NCBI GenBank assembly: GCA_037975125.1
Contig: CM075857.1
Location: 47,621,172 to 47,685,171, forward strand
Direction: 5' to 3'
Source of the DNA: Latrodectus hesperus
Lineage: Eukaryota; Arthropoda; Arachnida; Araneae; Theridiidae
Length of the DNA stretch: 64,000 bases
The notes under the pieces are model-generated. The model did not search any database. It saw nothing but the letters and a program-made list of their open reading frames with translations, and had not been told where the DNA came from. The translations under genes and the position numbers were made by a program. Of this stretch, positions 36,267 through 47,949 are shown piece by piece (positions within the stretch are counted from its first letter, which is position 1; every line of letters starts with the position of its first letter).

Positions 36267-39200
36267 CTTTTCTTCGTCATGCCACAGAGAGAGAAAGATA
36301 TTATACATAATTCTTTTGGTTGTAATTCTACCAGTATTACAATTCCTATAGTGCTATATTTGTTTATATTTACATTGATGCAATAGTGGCGCCATCTTTA
36401 GGGGAAATATTATTTATTTTGTTTAACAACTTAATTATCAGTGGTTGGTTTTATTCTTAAAACTGCTCTTGGGCGGTGAAACATTTTTAAATTGTACGGA
36501 TTATAGCAATCTGTATTTTGAATTTTAGGATTCTGAGTGCCTGATAGACACTCCGAAAAACTCGAAAACTCTGATCATAATTAAGAATTGCTTTTTAAAT
36601 AAAAAGTAATTTTGCATTATAAAAAAATTTTAATTATGTAGCTGTGGGCTGAATACATTTCCCACTCGGGTCACGTTCGCGTCTGATTCACCGTTTGCAG
36701 ACGGTATTTATAGCCGATTTGGCGGGAAATCTTCCAGTAACGCCAATTTCTGGTGGGTTTCTGGGTGTTGATTCTAGGTTATCTCGCTTAATATTGGTCC
36801 TTGTGCCTCGATGGATTTTTCCAAAAATATCTATTTCTTTCTAAGTCACCAAAAATCTGGCCAATAGGTTGCAAAATCATTAGAAAAACTGCTTTTAATG
36901 TAGAATACGCCTAAATTGCGCAATTTTTGCTCAAAATTTGAGTATTTCCGATATTTTTGAAATATTTTAAGACAAATGCAAGAAATGTTTATAAATTTGT
37001 AACAATAAAGGGAAAAGCAATTTAAAAGTTTAATATATTTTAATATTTAGTCTATAACTTTGTGTACAGAATTTTTGCTTGGAGGATTTTCATTTCACTT
37101 CTATATTATCAGAACAATTGCTTCTCAATATTTTTATGGGGAATACTATCAACCATCACACTCTTGTGAAACAAGATATGTGTATTATTTAATAAAGCAT
37201 ATTAGCATAATCAAGTTCATAAAACTCATTTTCAGTAAATTTTTTAAAAGTATAATGATATAAATTTTTTTATTTAATTGGATAAGTGGTAAATCTATGG
37301 ATATAAAATATAAAAGAATATTATTTCACTTTGTGCATTATAGTATTTTATAACACAATATGACTATAAAAATCTTATTTAAATATTACATATATATTTT
37401 GTATGTATGTTAGCACAATTGCGTACCATGTAAGAAAAGAATTGCCTCAAAAATTAACACATATACAATGGCAAAAATTCCTTTGGGAACAATTGCCTGA
37501 AAGAAAGATGCAAAAATTGCTTTTTGGAAGACAAATTACAATTAGATAAAGGGAGGGTGAAAGTTAATTCAATTATAATGTAAGCTACATAAAGATTAAA
37601 TCATTGATTGTAGATTGAATTGTAATAAATTTTTAAAATTTCTTACAATTCACTTGAATTTGTGTTTAATTTTATATTTTAAATACATGTCAGTGAGATT
37701 AAATTTATTAGAAGATATTTGCATTTTTGCTAATAAACTCTTACATCTCGATTTTAGTGAATATAAAAATCAAGAAACGCGGCATTAATATGAAATTAAG
37801 CATTGTGTGTTTTCATATCAGAAAACTACGAATTTTATGGAAGTCACAAAAATATATTGATTATATTATGACTGCCGTAATTAATCATTTCCACTATTTC
37901 ACTCGAATAACAAAAAGTATTTCAACATTAAAAAAATTATATACCGAAAAAGGAAAAAGCATTTAAAAATTAGAAAGATTCTATATTTATCGTAAATTTA
38001 AATTTCTGTAAAGCAGGAGGCACTAAATAATTAGATTCAGAAATTAATTTGGAACACTTGTAAAAATAATTAAAGAACAAATTGTCAAAGAATATTTAAA
38101 GCAATTTTTAAATAAATTTTTAAACGAAAAAAAGGTAAACTTTTTGAAAAAATCTTTGAAATGTAAATTAAAAAAAAAACTGATAGATTGCAAGTAATAT
38201 ATTGGAAATACTTTGATAAATATTAATTAACATTCATTACAGAATTCAATTTTTTTTACAAATTTGTATCAAATTTAAGAATATAGTAAAACACCTAATA
38301 TGTAAATAATTAAATGAAATTTTTATAAAAAATTTAAAAAATCAAATAAAATTATTCATAAATATAAGTACATATTTATACATAGTACATAGTTTTATTC
38401 ATAAATATAATACAAATATATATAAGTCTTAAAAAATGTAAATAATTAAATTTTGTTTAATGTAAATGAGTAAACAAACTGAAATAAATTTGTTTAAATT
38501 TTAAGAGTTTAAAAAATGAGAGATAAAGTTTAATTTCATAAGAATCGAAAAATTCATTAGAACTGTGCAATATTACTTTCGTTCTCTTTCAGAGATTTTA
38601 ATATGTATATTCACATTAACTTCTATACACATGAGCCAGTTTCTTTCATAATACTTTTATTTCATAATAAAGCGTTTATTTTATTTATTAATTAAAGATT
38701 AATATATAAGTTGAAAAATTTTAATTATTTATAAATTTCCAATTAATAAATAAAATAACTTTAATAAATAAAATTTTCTTATATTTTGGAAAAAAAATGA
38801 AAATTGCGATTTATTTTTAATAATTTGTGACTGCATACTTTACTTAATTTGAAAATTCTAGTATTCTTTCAGCATGGGTACCACAGCTTATAATCTTTAC
38901 ATTTCCTTACTCAGGATGAAATAAATTACGTATAATGTATTATATTTTGATTCTATATTCAATCAAAAATAATATACATAATTTTTAAATACATAACTTT
39001 TAAAGCAATCCTTTCTTGTGGATAAAAATTTAAAAATTCGTGAATCTTGCTTTTTGGCATAAAGAATAATTATTTTCCATAATGCTAGTTTATTTTAGGA
39101 ACGAATGGCAAATGATGTTTCAATGTGAATATGTAAATTTTTTGTGTAAATTACTCTCAAAAAATAAAACTTATAAAAAGCTTTATAAAGAAAAAAAAGT

Positions 39201-39430
39201 GGCTCCACAAAATATTTTTAAATACATATACATTCAGGGCTATTCTAAACCTTTTTTCAAATTAGGAGGGATGATAGTATGATCTCCCTTGATGAGCAAT
39301 AATTACATTAAAATATAGGATCACATTCCACAAGTGACCGAAAAAAAAGGAATATTAAAATTCCAACCATTCCAAAAGTCGTATAATCAGATTTATTATT
39401 TAGTGACAACTCACAGCAGTAGCTCAAAAT
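36267..39430. other. Intergenic, no gene seen
   Basis: AT-rich DNA with one GC-richer patch at about 36640-36830 (ACTCGGGTCACGTTCGCGTC, GGCGGGAAATC) of unknown nature. No exon, tRNA or recognisable element was found. Confidence 0.5.
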
Positions 39431-39439
39431 GCCGACCAC

Positions 39440-39760
39440 ATGTGCTATTACCTAGTTGACAACAGATAAAAAACGATACGCGTTATTTCTCGAAAATTTC
39501 TGGTGTCGTGCTAATTTCCCCGCGGCCACAATGATTCTTGCTATGAGATCTTCTGCTGATTTTACAGGCGTTTCGTACATTACAAATGATTGCGCTCCTA
39601 GAAGAAATTTGTGATGATATTCGTAGAATGAGGAGACCAAGCAACAGGTCTACCATGTCCGATCCATCGTGCGGGAAATGCGACATTCAAGAAATTACGG
39701 AAGGGAATGATAAGCACAAAAAACATTGAACATCTCGGTTGCCAATGAGGAATCGAACCA
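39440..39760 (-). mobile_element. DDE transposase C-terminal fragment (Tc3/DUF4817-like)
   Basis: Two minus-strand frames give FPARWIGHGRPVAWSPHSTN, then YETPVKSAEDLIARIIVAAG, the end of a transposase type common in arthropod genomes, where a RWIGRRGPxxWP block precedes a YETPV...EDL...RI segment. A frameshift and missing catalytic residues show it is dead. It lies close to, but separate from, the Tc1-like piece that begins at about 39880. Confidence 0.55.
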
Positions 39761-39879
39761 ATCACCTCGTGGATAGTACACAGACGTTGGTGAAGACTGC
39801 GCACAATCTACACTATTGAGGTACTTAATTGGTACAACACAAAAATTTTTACAAATGTTGTTTTAGGGTATAGATTAAC

Positions 39880-40255
39880 TTACATCTTGGTAACACAATT
39901 TAATACGAAATATATTCTCCTCTAGCTTAAATGAGATCCTGTTCAACATTTGGCACGGAATCCTCTAAATTAGAACATAAATTCTTGATCTACTCATCAC
40001 GAAAGCACACTTTTATAATATTTTTAATTATTGTTTTCTTTATTGAACAGTCCATTTTACTCCCACATCTCAAAAATGCTCCACATATTTTCAATGGGAC
40101 TTATAACAGGAAAATTACCAGGCTAATCTGAAACCATTAATTTCAGTTCTTAAAAATTTTTTTGCTACCTTAAAAGTATGGCATGGAGTCAGATTTTGTT
40201 TAAAGATACCAACACCACTTGAGTGTTTGCATCGTAGGCGGAATTTCTTTTTTAT
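39880..40255 (-). mobile_element. Tc1-like transposon, C-terminal half (left piece of a split element)
   Basis: The minus-strand translation shows PGNFPVISPIENMWSIFEMW, then NLEDSVPNVEQDLI. This is the PGNSPDLNPIENLW...DSMPxRV series of Tc1 transposases with stops and substitutions. The missing N-terminal half is at 55339-55700, same strand, on the far side of the LINE C/Polinton block. The piece stops at the 13-bp sequence repeated beyond LINE C, so one Tc1 copy was split by LINE C. Confidence 0.78.
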
Positions 40256-40268
40256 TATACATATTCTA

Positions 40269-41560
40269 CCCCCTCAGGAGGTTTACCTTCTTTAGGTAAA
40301 CACGGGTGTCACAATCCCGAGGTATTCTCTCTAGTGAACTGTCCTCTACTTTCTTTTCTTCTCTCCTCTTCTGCTTTTTCTTCCTCTTTCCCCTCATTGT
40401 GGATGCCTTGTAAGAGATTGAGGGCTCCCCTTGAGTAGCTATTACCGCCTTGTTACAATTAGCTTCTCTTGGGGACTAAACCACCAGCGTGTTTGCCGTG
40501 CCTGGATACCCGTGTCCCTGGAAAGGGGGTCCTGGTGATTGAGGCTCCCAGAGACCAACAACTTACTTTGCCTCTGCTTCAGGTAAGCGGAAGGTGTGTT
40601 GTGGTCCTTAGCACATCACATCAATCGGATTCCATGGTTCAAGCGATCATATATCTGCTATGTGACTCGATAAGGGTGAAGGTCACGTCAGAGGTATATT
40701 GAGAGCGTATAAGGTCTAGCTAGCACTGATGCAGTTATACTGCATCCTCTTGTTGGGCTCGGTGGTGAGTGGTGCAGTCAGGCCTTGAAGTAATTAACCT
40801 ATTTCTATGGAAAGTACTTCTAATTCTTTACTCCCTATGGAGCAGCAAATGACACAGGATCAGAAATATTTTTTTATTAAAAGAATTGAGGGCAATTTTG
40901 GTAATGTTTTCCCTTTCTTAATTAATAAGAGTCTTATTAGTGCAGTTGGAAATGTCAAAAATGTTCGCAATTTGAAATCTGGTAATCTCTTAGTTGAAGT
41001 TTTATTAATTGAACAGGCCAAAAGTACCCTAAAACTAAAATTCTTTGGTAATATAGATGTTATAGTATCTCCTCATAGTAGGTTAAATTTTACACGGGGA
41101 GTAATTTTAGCAGATGATCTATTTAATGTTTCAGAGGAGGAAATTTTGGATAATCTCGTTGACTAAAAAGTACAACATGTGCAGCGCATTACAATCAGTA
41201 GAGAAAGCAAAATTATAAAAGCTAAGCACCTTAAACTCACGGTTGCTACTTCTGTACCACCTCAATCTATTAAAGATGGTTAACTAAATTGCAGTGTTCG
41301 CCTATACATTCCAAAACCTTTACATTGCTTTAAATATTAGCGGTTCTGCCATGCAAAAACTACTTGTAGGGGACATTTGACTTGTGCTGCATTTGCATCT
41401 GTTGGACATAACATTAGTCAGTGTCAATTACAAGAAAAATGTGTCAACTGCAGTCGTGAACATCCCTCGTACTCCCGGTCATGCCCAACCTGGATATTAG
41501 AAAAGAAAATTATTACGGTGAAAATAAAAGAAAACTTATCTTACCCTGAAGCTAGACGTC
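40269..41560 (+). mobile_element. LINE C, 5' part (sister of LINE B)
   Basis: It begins with the same terminal sequence as LINE B (CCCCCTCAGG) directly after a 13-bp target sequence (40256-40268) and follows LINE B through 5' UTR and ORF1. Identity is high until 41560, where the Polinton left end starts. The 3' part resumes at 53026. Together with the flanking Tc1 halves this indicates one LINE insertion later split. Confidence 0.88.
40807..41560 (+). pseudogene. LINE C ORF1, truncated by Polinton
   Basis: MESTSNSLLPMEQQMTQ matches LINE B ORF1. There is a stop at 41164-41166 and more within the CCHC region. CVNCSREHPSYSRSC is preserved, and the frame breaks off after NLSYPEAR where Polinton sequence begins. 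Its function in life was that of the CCHC RNA-binding protein of the LINE. Confidence 0.82.
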
Positions 41561-41810
41561 AGTAGTAGGGTAAATTTACCTGTTCTGGAACAATAGCGGC
41601 TCGTTTGAGTTGAATTGTTTTTGCTCCTGCTACTACTAAGTTGAGTTGTTTTTTTCCTACTGCTAAGTTGAGTTGCTTTTTTTTCATGCTGCAGAGTTTA
41701 ATTGTTTTTTTTTTTTTGCTGCTGAATTTAGTTGTTTTTTTGCTGCTTAGTTTTAGTTTTGATTTTTTTGATAGAGTTGGGTTGTAATTCATCTTGCTGC
41801 TACATTGAGG
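41561..41810 (+). repeat. Polinton left terminus with T-rich minisatellite
   Basis: The end begins AGTAGTAGGGTAAATTTACC; Polintons are known to start with 5'-AG. From about 41605 five degenerate units of about 30 bp repeat (CTGCTAAGTTGAGTTGTTTTTTT type), ending near 41800. The matching right terminus is absent. A minus-strand Lys/Ser-rich frame across it is only a translation of the repeat. Confidence 0.65.
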
Positions 41811-42088
41811 CGTTGGTTTCACTTTCTTTAAAAGAATTGAAGTGAACTGATTTGGAAGATTTTTTATATTTAGAATTCCTATGCGTTTGGTGGCAACAAT
41901 GAAGTTTACATTTTAGAGATGGCAACACTATGCGTTGTCTGAAACATGAAATACGTTCAAAATATTTTTAGAGTCAGTGCTGCCATCTAGTTCCAAAAGT
42001 ATAAACTTGATATAATTTAACAAAATTAGAAAAAAAAAAAAAACAACAACGATGGATTATAGGATCGAACTTACAAATTAAAAAAGTT

Positions 42089-42137
42089 TTCGTGGATCAA
42101 CGATTTATTTTCATGCTTTAAACCATTGATCCACGAA
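42089..42137. repeat. 12-bp inverted repeat upstream of integrase
   Basis: TTCGTGGATCAA at 42089-42100 is complementary to TTGATCCACGAA at 42126-42137, with a 25-base loop. It lies between the Polinton terminus and the integrase and could be a regulatory or terminal structure; function is unknown. Confidence 0.7.
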
Positions 42138-43068
42138 TACTTAACCATCCTGTAGAATGAATGGGTATTCAACCAGTCCCAATGTAATAAAAACTCCGCA
42201 GGTAGTCAATTAGCGGTGGCATATTTAATGAGTCTTTTATTTCAAAATGATTATCGTCTTAATTGCATTAAATAGAATATGTGAGCAACATTATCGTGAT
42301 TCTAATTGTATGTAATTGAAATACGTTACATTTTCGGAATGCATTTATTTCAAATAAACTTGTTTCTTTTCTAACACGTCCATTCACTTCAGTTTCTTTC
42401 TTTATGAGAATTGAGAAGTATTCTTACTGGATTCCTATTTGATAATGGAAATTTGTTTAAGAATAGGTGACAACATGTCCACCGAAACAAAGTCAAACAG
42501 GTTTTACCTTGTCAACGCATGTTTACTTTGAATCTTTTTTTTTTTTTTTCATTTAATACTTTTGTGATCTTTAGTCAAAACCCTTTTTTCTAGTTTAATA
42601 TTGATATATTTATTCATAATCTAATTATCAAAACAACGTTCTTTGCATTTTATAATGGAGAAATTTATATCACTTGCGTATATTAATCATATGCATCCTG
42701 GCAGCTTTGGAAGTGCATATTCTATTTATAAAACTTTAGGTGGTAAAATTAAATTGAAAGATATTAAAATGTGGCTCCTCAGTAATGAGTCATATACATT
42801 ACATAGTCCTTTAATACGCAAATTTAAAAGAAATAAAGTTTATGTTAGAGGTATGGACTTACAATTTCAAGCGGATTTAGTTGATTTGAGATCTTTAACT
42901 AAATATAATAATAGATTTAAGTATTTGCTAACTTGTATTGATGTCTTTTCTAAATACGCATGGGCTTTTCCTATTAAAGATAAGAATGCTAAAACCATTT
43001 TAATGGTTCTTAAAAAAATAAGAACAAAGGTAGAACACCGGAATATTTTCAATCCGATAAAGGGAGTG

Positions 43069-44215
43069 ATGTACTAAGTGTCTTATTATTCATGTAATCC
43101 TTTATGCAGTGAAATATTTGTTAAACCATATTATCAACAGACACTTAACAAAATTCCAGGTTCATTTTTAGTTAATTAAGTTTATTACTGATTAATTTAG
43201 AATAATACAATTAATGATATCTTCAGATTAACTTGGACAAAATAAAAATATTCTTTTACAGATAAATTTGACACAAGATAAATAATGATTCACAGAGTTA
43301 TTTGAAAGAACATACTAGAGATTTACACAAAAGAAACTTATAAAGTCACCTGGAGACGCCAGGTATCAAACGTGGGCAAGGCTTAAACACGCACCGGGTG
43401 ACCAGAAACTCCTCGTTATTCGGTGCCATCCGTTTCGTCTCGAGGGATTTTTGCGATAGTGGCACAGCAGCTGTTGGAGTATCGTACGACTTGGTTCTTC
43501 CCTGCAGCCAATCTCCTGTTTATATTCTTTTCTCAGGAACTCGCCTTGAACGGCTCCAGTCCCGGTTACCTTTTTCTCGGTAACTCCCAGTGTCCAGTGC
43601 TGGTCTCACACCGATCCAGGCTCTCCTCCTTTTTCAGGCAGCTGCACGCGTTCGGCCCCGGTCTCTCTCTCCAAGTCACATGAGCGATGTTGGAATAGAA
43701 TCATAACAAGAGTTCTCAATGTTATGATTCTATTCCAACATCGCTCAAATTTGATTCGATTCCAACATCGCATGATTCATCATCAGAAAAAGCACTTAGA
43801 GTACTTTCAGAATCACATTCAGGCCCTGAAAGAGGCCTTTTATTTTGAGGATACGTAAGACATTTCACAGCAAGATTTAACAAATGAAATAAAATCAAAA
43901 GTATAAACACAAATAATGACGCTGAAATCCGTAAAGCTCTGGACATGCGCAAAATGTCTGAACGCTTTACCTAACTGCGCATGCGTTGAATGATTTGTTT
44001 GCTTATGTTTCGCTCAACGCTAACTTTGTCACTAGACGCTTGTCTCCAAGTCTCTCCTTCCCTCCTTCCTTTCCTGGTGCCAAAACCGGCTCCTGGTCAT
44101 CTCCTTACTTCACTTCGCTATGCGCTCTCCACATGAACATACCCAGCGCCCCCTCACAAATAAATCTCTTTGCAAACCACAGGAAAATTAAATTACATTC
44201 ATTTGTGGTCAGCAC
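43069..44215. mobile_element. Unidentified 1.15-kb insertion (LTR-like) in Polinton integrase
   Basis: The 4-bp repeat AGTG (43065-43068, 44216-44219) flanks it, and integrase homology stops and resumes exactly there. It is GC-richer than its surroundings, has no protein-coding capacity that I recognise, contains a perfect 28-bp hairpin and several AATAAA motifs. A 4-bp duplication and the size fit a solitary LTR, but TG...CA ends are each offset by one base, so the class stays open. Confidence 0.6.
43681..43747. repeat. Perfect 28-bp hairpin
   Basis: Bases 43681-43708 (TGAGCGATGTTGGAATAGAA...) are exactly complementary to 43720-43747, loop AGAGTTCTCAA. The half-motif GATTCCAACATCGC occurs once more at about 43757-43770. 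Confidence 0.95.
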
Positions 44216-44904
44216 AGTGCGTTTACAAACAGAATTGTTAGCAATTTCTTTAAACAACAAAATATTCATTTCTTTACAGCTAATAATGAGACTAAAACAA
44301 GCATTGTTGAGCGTTTTAACAGAACTTTAAAAACAAAAATGTGGAAATATTTTACGGAATATAACACTTATAAAGATATTGATGTAACAGATAAATTAGT
44401 TTACAGTTACAATCATTCTTTTCATCGTAGTATAAAAATTAAACCACCTTCAGTAAATGTAGATAATCAAAGACAAGTACGCCAAAATTTATATCCTAAT
44501 GATAACCAAAATAAAAGCAGATCAAGGCAACATTTACAAATAGGAGATACAGTTCGAATTTCTAAGTCTAAAATGCAATTCGAGAAAGGTTACGAAATTA
44601 ATTAGAGTCGAGAATTGTTTACCATAACAGAAATAATACCTAATAGAGATCTACCAGTATATAAATTAAAAGATTTTTTAAATGAACCTATTAAAGGTAC
44701 ATTTTATGAAAAAGAATTGCAAAAGGTATTTAATTCGGGATATCAGCCCATAGAAAAAATTATTAAGAAAAAAACAGTTAAGGGTAAAACACTTTACTAC
44801 ATCAAATTCTTAGGTTATGATGAAAAGTTTAATGATTGGGTTTCCGATATAAAATTTTCAATAAATAGTTAGAATACATTGTAGCAATTTCATTCTTTAG
44901 GATA

Positions 44905-45655
44905 TCTTTCTACGTGACTTTACCTTCTGATAGCTTTCTGAAATATTTCCCGGAAAACAAATTATCTCATTTTATAACTCAACTGCCAACATTGATTGGT
45001 TTGAAAGGAGAGGAATTTATCGGAAATTATTTATCCACACTCTTGGCTAAATGTTAATGAACACAATAATACTTTTAAATATAATATTGGAGATGGATAG
45101 TGGATAAGACTAAAAATTGAAACGTGATATTATGAATCTGTAATTGATATTCTCTCAACTATTCAATGGGCTTTGGTGAAACACCCAAATATGTTTACAT
45201 TGAATTACAACAAATCAACAAAAAGAGTTAAAATAAATGCCGTTCAAGGAACTGCTCTGCGTTTGGAAAATATAGCTCCAATTTTAGGATTCAATCACAA
45301 CACAGTCATTGAAGGAAGCATGAAAAAAGAATTGGTTGCTGATGCTGCTTCTAAATTTTCATTTTTCTATGTATATAGTGATGTTGTAACCCCACAAATC
45401 TTTGGTGCTCCTCTTATCATATATCATTGGTGCTCTGGTAAAACAAGCTCTTCTTTTGAGAATTGTAAGAGTCAAAGGACAAGATGGAGATGTCATCAGT
45501 CAGCATTATGATAGACCCTTATACATGCCTGTTATAAAACAAACTTTTCAAAAATTGAATTGAATTAAGGTTAAACTCGAGTGATTTCGTACCATTTGAA
45601 AGAGGAAAGGTTATCGTAGTTTTACATTTTCGAATGAGACAAATATTATATAAAC
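44905..45655 (+). pseudogene. Polinton probable minor capsid (penton-type) protein, decayed
   Basis: Fragments in three frames: FYVTLPSDSFLKYFPENKLS near 44908, ITQLPTLIGLKGEEFIG, a middle part open at 45173-45511 (GTALRLENIAPILGF, YVYSDVVTPQIFGAPL), then in another frame a GQDGDVISQHYDRPLYMP block and a VPFERGKVIVVLHFR ending near 45655. These blocks occur in a conserved Polinton protein located just upstream of the major capsid gene. I take it as the single jelly-roll minor capsid protein, by position and motif memory rather than structure. At least three frame breaks are present. Confidence 0.6.
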
Positions 45656-45698
45656 AAAACTTTCTCTAAAATTAATCATTACTATTTTAGACGGGGAA

Positions 45699-46034
45699 AT
45701 GAAAGTACCATATGTTTGCTGCTCCAAAAGGCTTGAAGAACATTACATTTCTCAAATTGGTTCTGGTTTACCTCATTATCAGGGTGCTCCTTTCCAAAGA
45801 GGGTATGGAATTGGTGGAATTTTTAGTTGTTTATTTAGAGCTGCATTGCCTTATTTGGTAGCTGGAGGAAAAGAAGTAGGCCAAGATGCTTTGGCTACTG
45901 GTAGTCGAGTAGCTGTAGATGTATTATCTGGAGAAGATTTGAAGGCATCAGCTAAAAAACGAGTTAAAGAAAGTGGTCGCAATCTAGCCAAGAGGGCAAT
46001 AAAAATACAAACTATGATTGGATCTGGAAACTAA
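45699..46034 (+). CDS. Polinton small glycine-rich protein
   Basis: An intact 111-residue frame. It has a Gly-rich segment (GSGLPHYQGAPFQRGYGIGG), a hydrophobic stretch (IFSCLFRAALPYLVAGG), an amphipathic region and a basic tail (KKRVKESGRNLAKRAIKIQ). Small proteins with this layout sit between minor and major capsid genes in Polintons. The Gly-rich and membrane-active-looking segment followed by a basic tail recalls adenoviral minor core/cement proteins, but I cannot claim homology. It is the only capsid-region frame still intact here. Purifying selection is unlikely given the surrounding decay. Confidence 0.55.
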   Translation: MKVPYVCCSKRLEEHYISQIGSGLPHYQGAPFQRGYGIGGIFSCLFRAALPYLVAGGKEVGQDALATGSRVAVDVLSGEDLKASAKKRVKESGRNLAKRAIKIQTMIGSGN

Positions 46035-46106
46035 AAGTAAAAAGGATAAAAGCTCCATTCCATCAAAAATTCGAAAGGTAAAAGAACACGACATTTTTTA
46101 TCCGTG

Positions 46107-47374
46107 ATGGCTTACGTTTTAAAAGGATCGCCAGAGTGTATTAAATCAGAATAGAATTATTCCATTTACCTGTTACGCAAACAGTTGTTCAAAGTGCACA
46201 GTGGGTTGAGTTTCATCCTTTATCGAATGTTTTTGATGGTGGTCTAGTTGAATTTCGTATATCTGGAAGTGGTGAAGAGTATATATTAACCTCAGTCCCA
46301 CGCAACTTCATGTGGTGGCTAAAATTGTGAAATCAGATAATAGTCCATTGAGCGCGACTGACTCAATAGAACCTGTCAATTTATTTTTGCATTCACTGTT
46401 TTCTCAAGTAGATGTCTCTCTAAATTATAGAATCATATCAAATTCGAACAATACCTACCCTTATAGAGCCTATAGAGAAACATTATGCAATCATGGATAT
46501 AATAGTAAGTTTTCCCAATTAACTGCTGAACTTTTCTACAAAAATTCTGAAGACGGACTTAAGAAAAGATCGGATTTCTTCAAACTTAGTACCCCTGTGG
46601 ATATGATTGGATGCATACATGGTGATTTGTTTCATCAAAATTGACTGTTATGAAACATGATCGATTTAAAAATTAAGATGATACGTAGTAAACCTGAGTT
46701 CTGTTTAATAGGAGAAGCAGGACATAAAGTAATATTGGATAAAATTTCCTTGTTAGTAAGAAAATCTTGCGTTAGTGTTGGTGTAATATTGGGGCAAGGA
46801 AAAGCTTAAGAAAAAAGCAATGCTGTATATCCTACAATCGCGTCATCTGCAAAGTATATTCCATTCCCAAGGGAAATATGTCTTTTGCTCAAGACAGTGT
46901 TTTTCACTATCAAATGTCAAAATGAATAATCATAGGATGAGTTGCTAACGATGCTTATCATGGAACAATTAAAAAATCTTTTCAGTTTTACTCATTTTAG
47001 TTTAAATTTCATCGGATTATATATTGATGGAGAAGCAGTTCCCCACAATCCACAGGAGTTAAATTTCTCTCAAAATTAATACATTCGAGCTTATCAAAAG
47101 TTATTTATAAACAATGAAGAAATGATGCCTGACAAAAGCAATTGTATATCGAGAGAAGATTATTTAAATGGTAATGTTTTATTCGCATATGATTTATCAC
47201 CTGATTTATGTCATTACGATCACTTTAACTTGATTAAACATAGCAAAATGAAATTGGAAGTGAAATTTGAAAAAAGCTTTAGATGAAACCGTTAGCATTA
47301 TTTTATTTGCGGAATTTGAAAACATTATTGAAATAACGAAGTCAAGAGATGTTTTATACGATTTCGGAAATTGA
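46107..47374 (+). pseudogene. Polinton major capsid protein (double jelly-roll), decayed
   Basis: From an ATG at 46107 the homology runs through several frames. An open part at 46312-46644 has VNLFLHSLFSQVDVSLN, NTYPYRAYRETLCN and LKKRSDFFKLSTPVDMIGC, the most conserved blocks of the Polinton major capsid family. Later pieces include a VRKSCVSVGVILGQGKA segment near 46755, an IGLYIDGEAVPHNPQELNFS-type segment near 47020, and an ISREDYLNGNVLFAYDLSPD segment near 47150, ending in a VLYDF block at about 47350. Stops and shifts separate the pieces. In its intact form this is the protein that builds the proposed Polinton virion. Confidence 0.82.
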
Positions 47375-47378
47375 AACA

Positions 47379-47837
47379 ATGAATGGAAAACAAATTCATG
47401 ATATTTTATCAGAAGATCCTTTTACTGCAAGAAAATTTTAAGGAGTATTTGCAAGCGATACGATACCTTTTTTGAAAAGAAATCAAACTGTTGTCGTTAA
47501 TACTGACCATTCTTCCCAGCCAGGAACTCATTGGATATCATCGTACAAAAATGAAGATGAGAGATTAGAATTCTTCGATTCTTATGGCCAGTCTCCAGAG
47601 TTTTATGGTTTTGAATTGCCAAATGTATGCTGGAATACAATCTGCTTTCATAGCATTACTTCAAATGTGTGCGGAGCTTACTGTATATATTTTGTGTACA
47701 AAAGATGGCAAGGTTTTTCAATGTGTTCTATCATTAACAATTTTTGTAATAATAAAATTAATGATTTTAAAATACATCAATTTGTTAAAAAGAAATTTGG
47801 TATAAGAATGCTTTTCAGAAAATTAACTGATTTATGA
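47379..47837 (+). pseudogene. Polinton cysteine protease (adenain/C5-like), one in-frame stop
   Basis: The frame starts MNGKQIHDILSEDPFTARKF and is open to 47837 apart from TAA at 47439-47441. The catalytic pattern is complete: His in PGTHWISSY, an acidic residue in EFFDSYGQSPEFYGF, and the nucleophile Cys in SNVCGAYCIYFV. The length (about 152 residues) is near that expected for Polinton proteases, which mature capsid proteins. It follows the major capsid gene by a few bases, as is typical of compact Polinton genes. The single nonsense change makes this one of the least decayed genes. Confidence 0.85.
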
Positions 47838-47949
47838 AATTTTAAAAATTTCTGTCCCCTTCATTTTATATTTTTGTATAGCTTTAAAATTTCTTTCTAC
47901 GTATAGACATATAAAGTAACACTGAAGTAAGCAAATAAATTCATTTACT

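Larger units (their letters stand above)
42643..44872 (+). pseudogene. Polinton integrase (rve family with chromodomain), split by an insertion
   Basis: The first half (42643-43068) has the core start ADLVDLRSL and CIDVFSKYAWAFPIK, holding the first two acidic regions of a retroviral-type integrase, then a frameshift near 43030. The second half, after the insertion ending at 44215, continues with NNETKTSIVERFNRTLK and the C-terminal SH3-like part. It ends in a chromodomain (YYIKFLGYDEKFNDWVSDI) closing at 44872. An in-frame TAG near 44604 separates two segments. The two halves join at the duplicated AGTG. The position expected for the catalytic Glu reads Ala (GCG) after the junction. It would have catalysed insertion of the element with 6-bp target duplications. 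Confidence 0.88.

Noticed and set aside
33067..39282. Several 60-80-residue open frames in the intergenic region
   Set aside because: AT-rich, no domains, no splice or codon signal; expected by chance.
39730..39830. Minus-strand B-box-like GGTTCGATTCC suggesting another SINE or tRNA
   Set aside because: No convincing A box, tail or target duplication.
41559..41822. Minus-strand 87-residue Lys/Ser-rich frame
   Set aside because: It is a translation of the T-rich minisatellite at the Polinton terminus.
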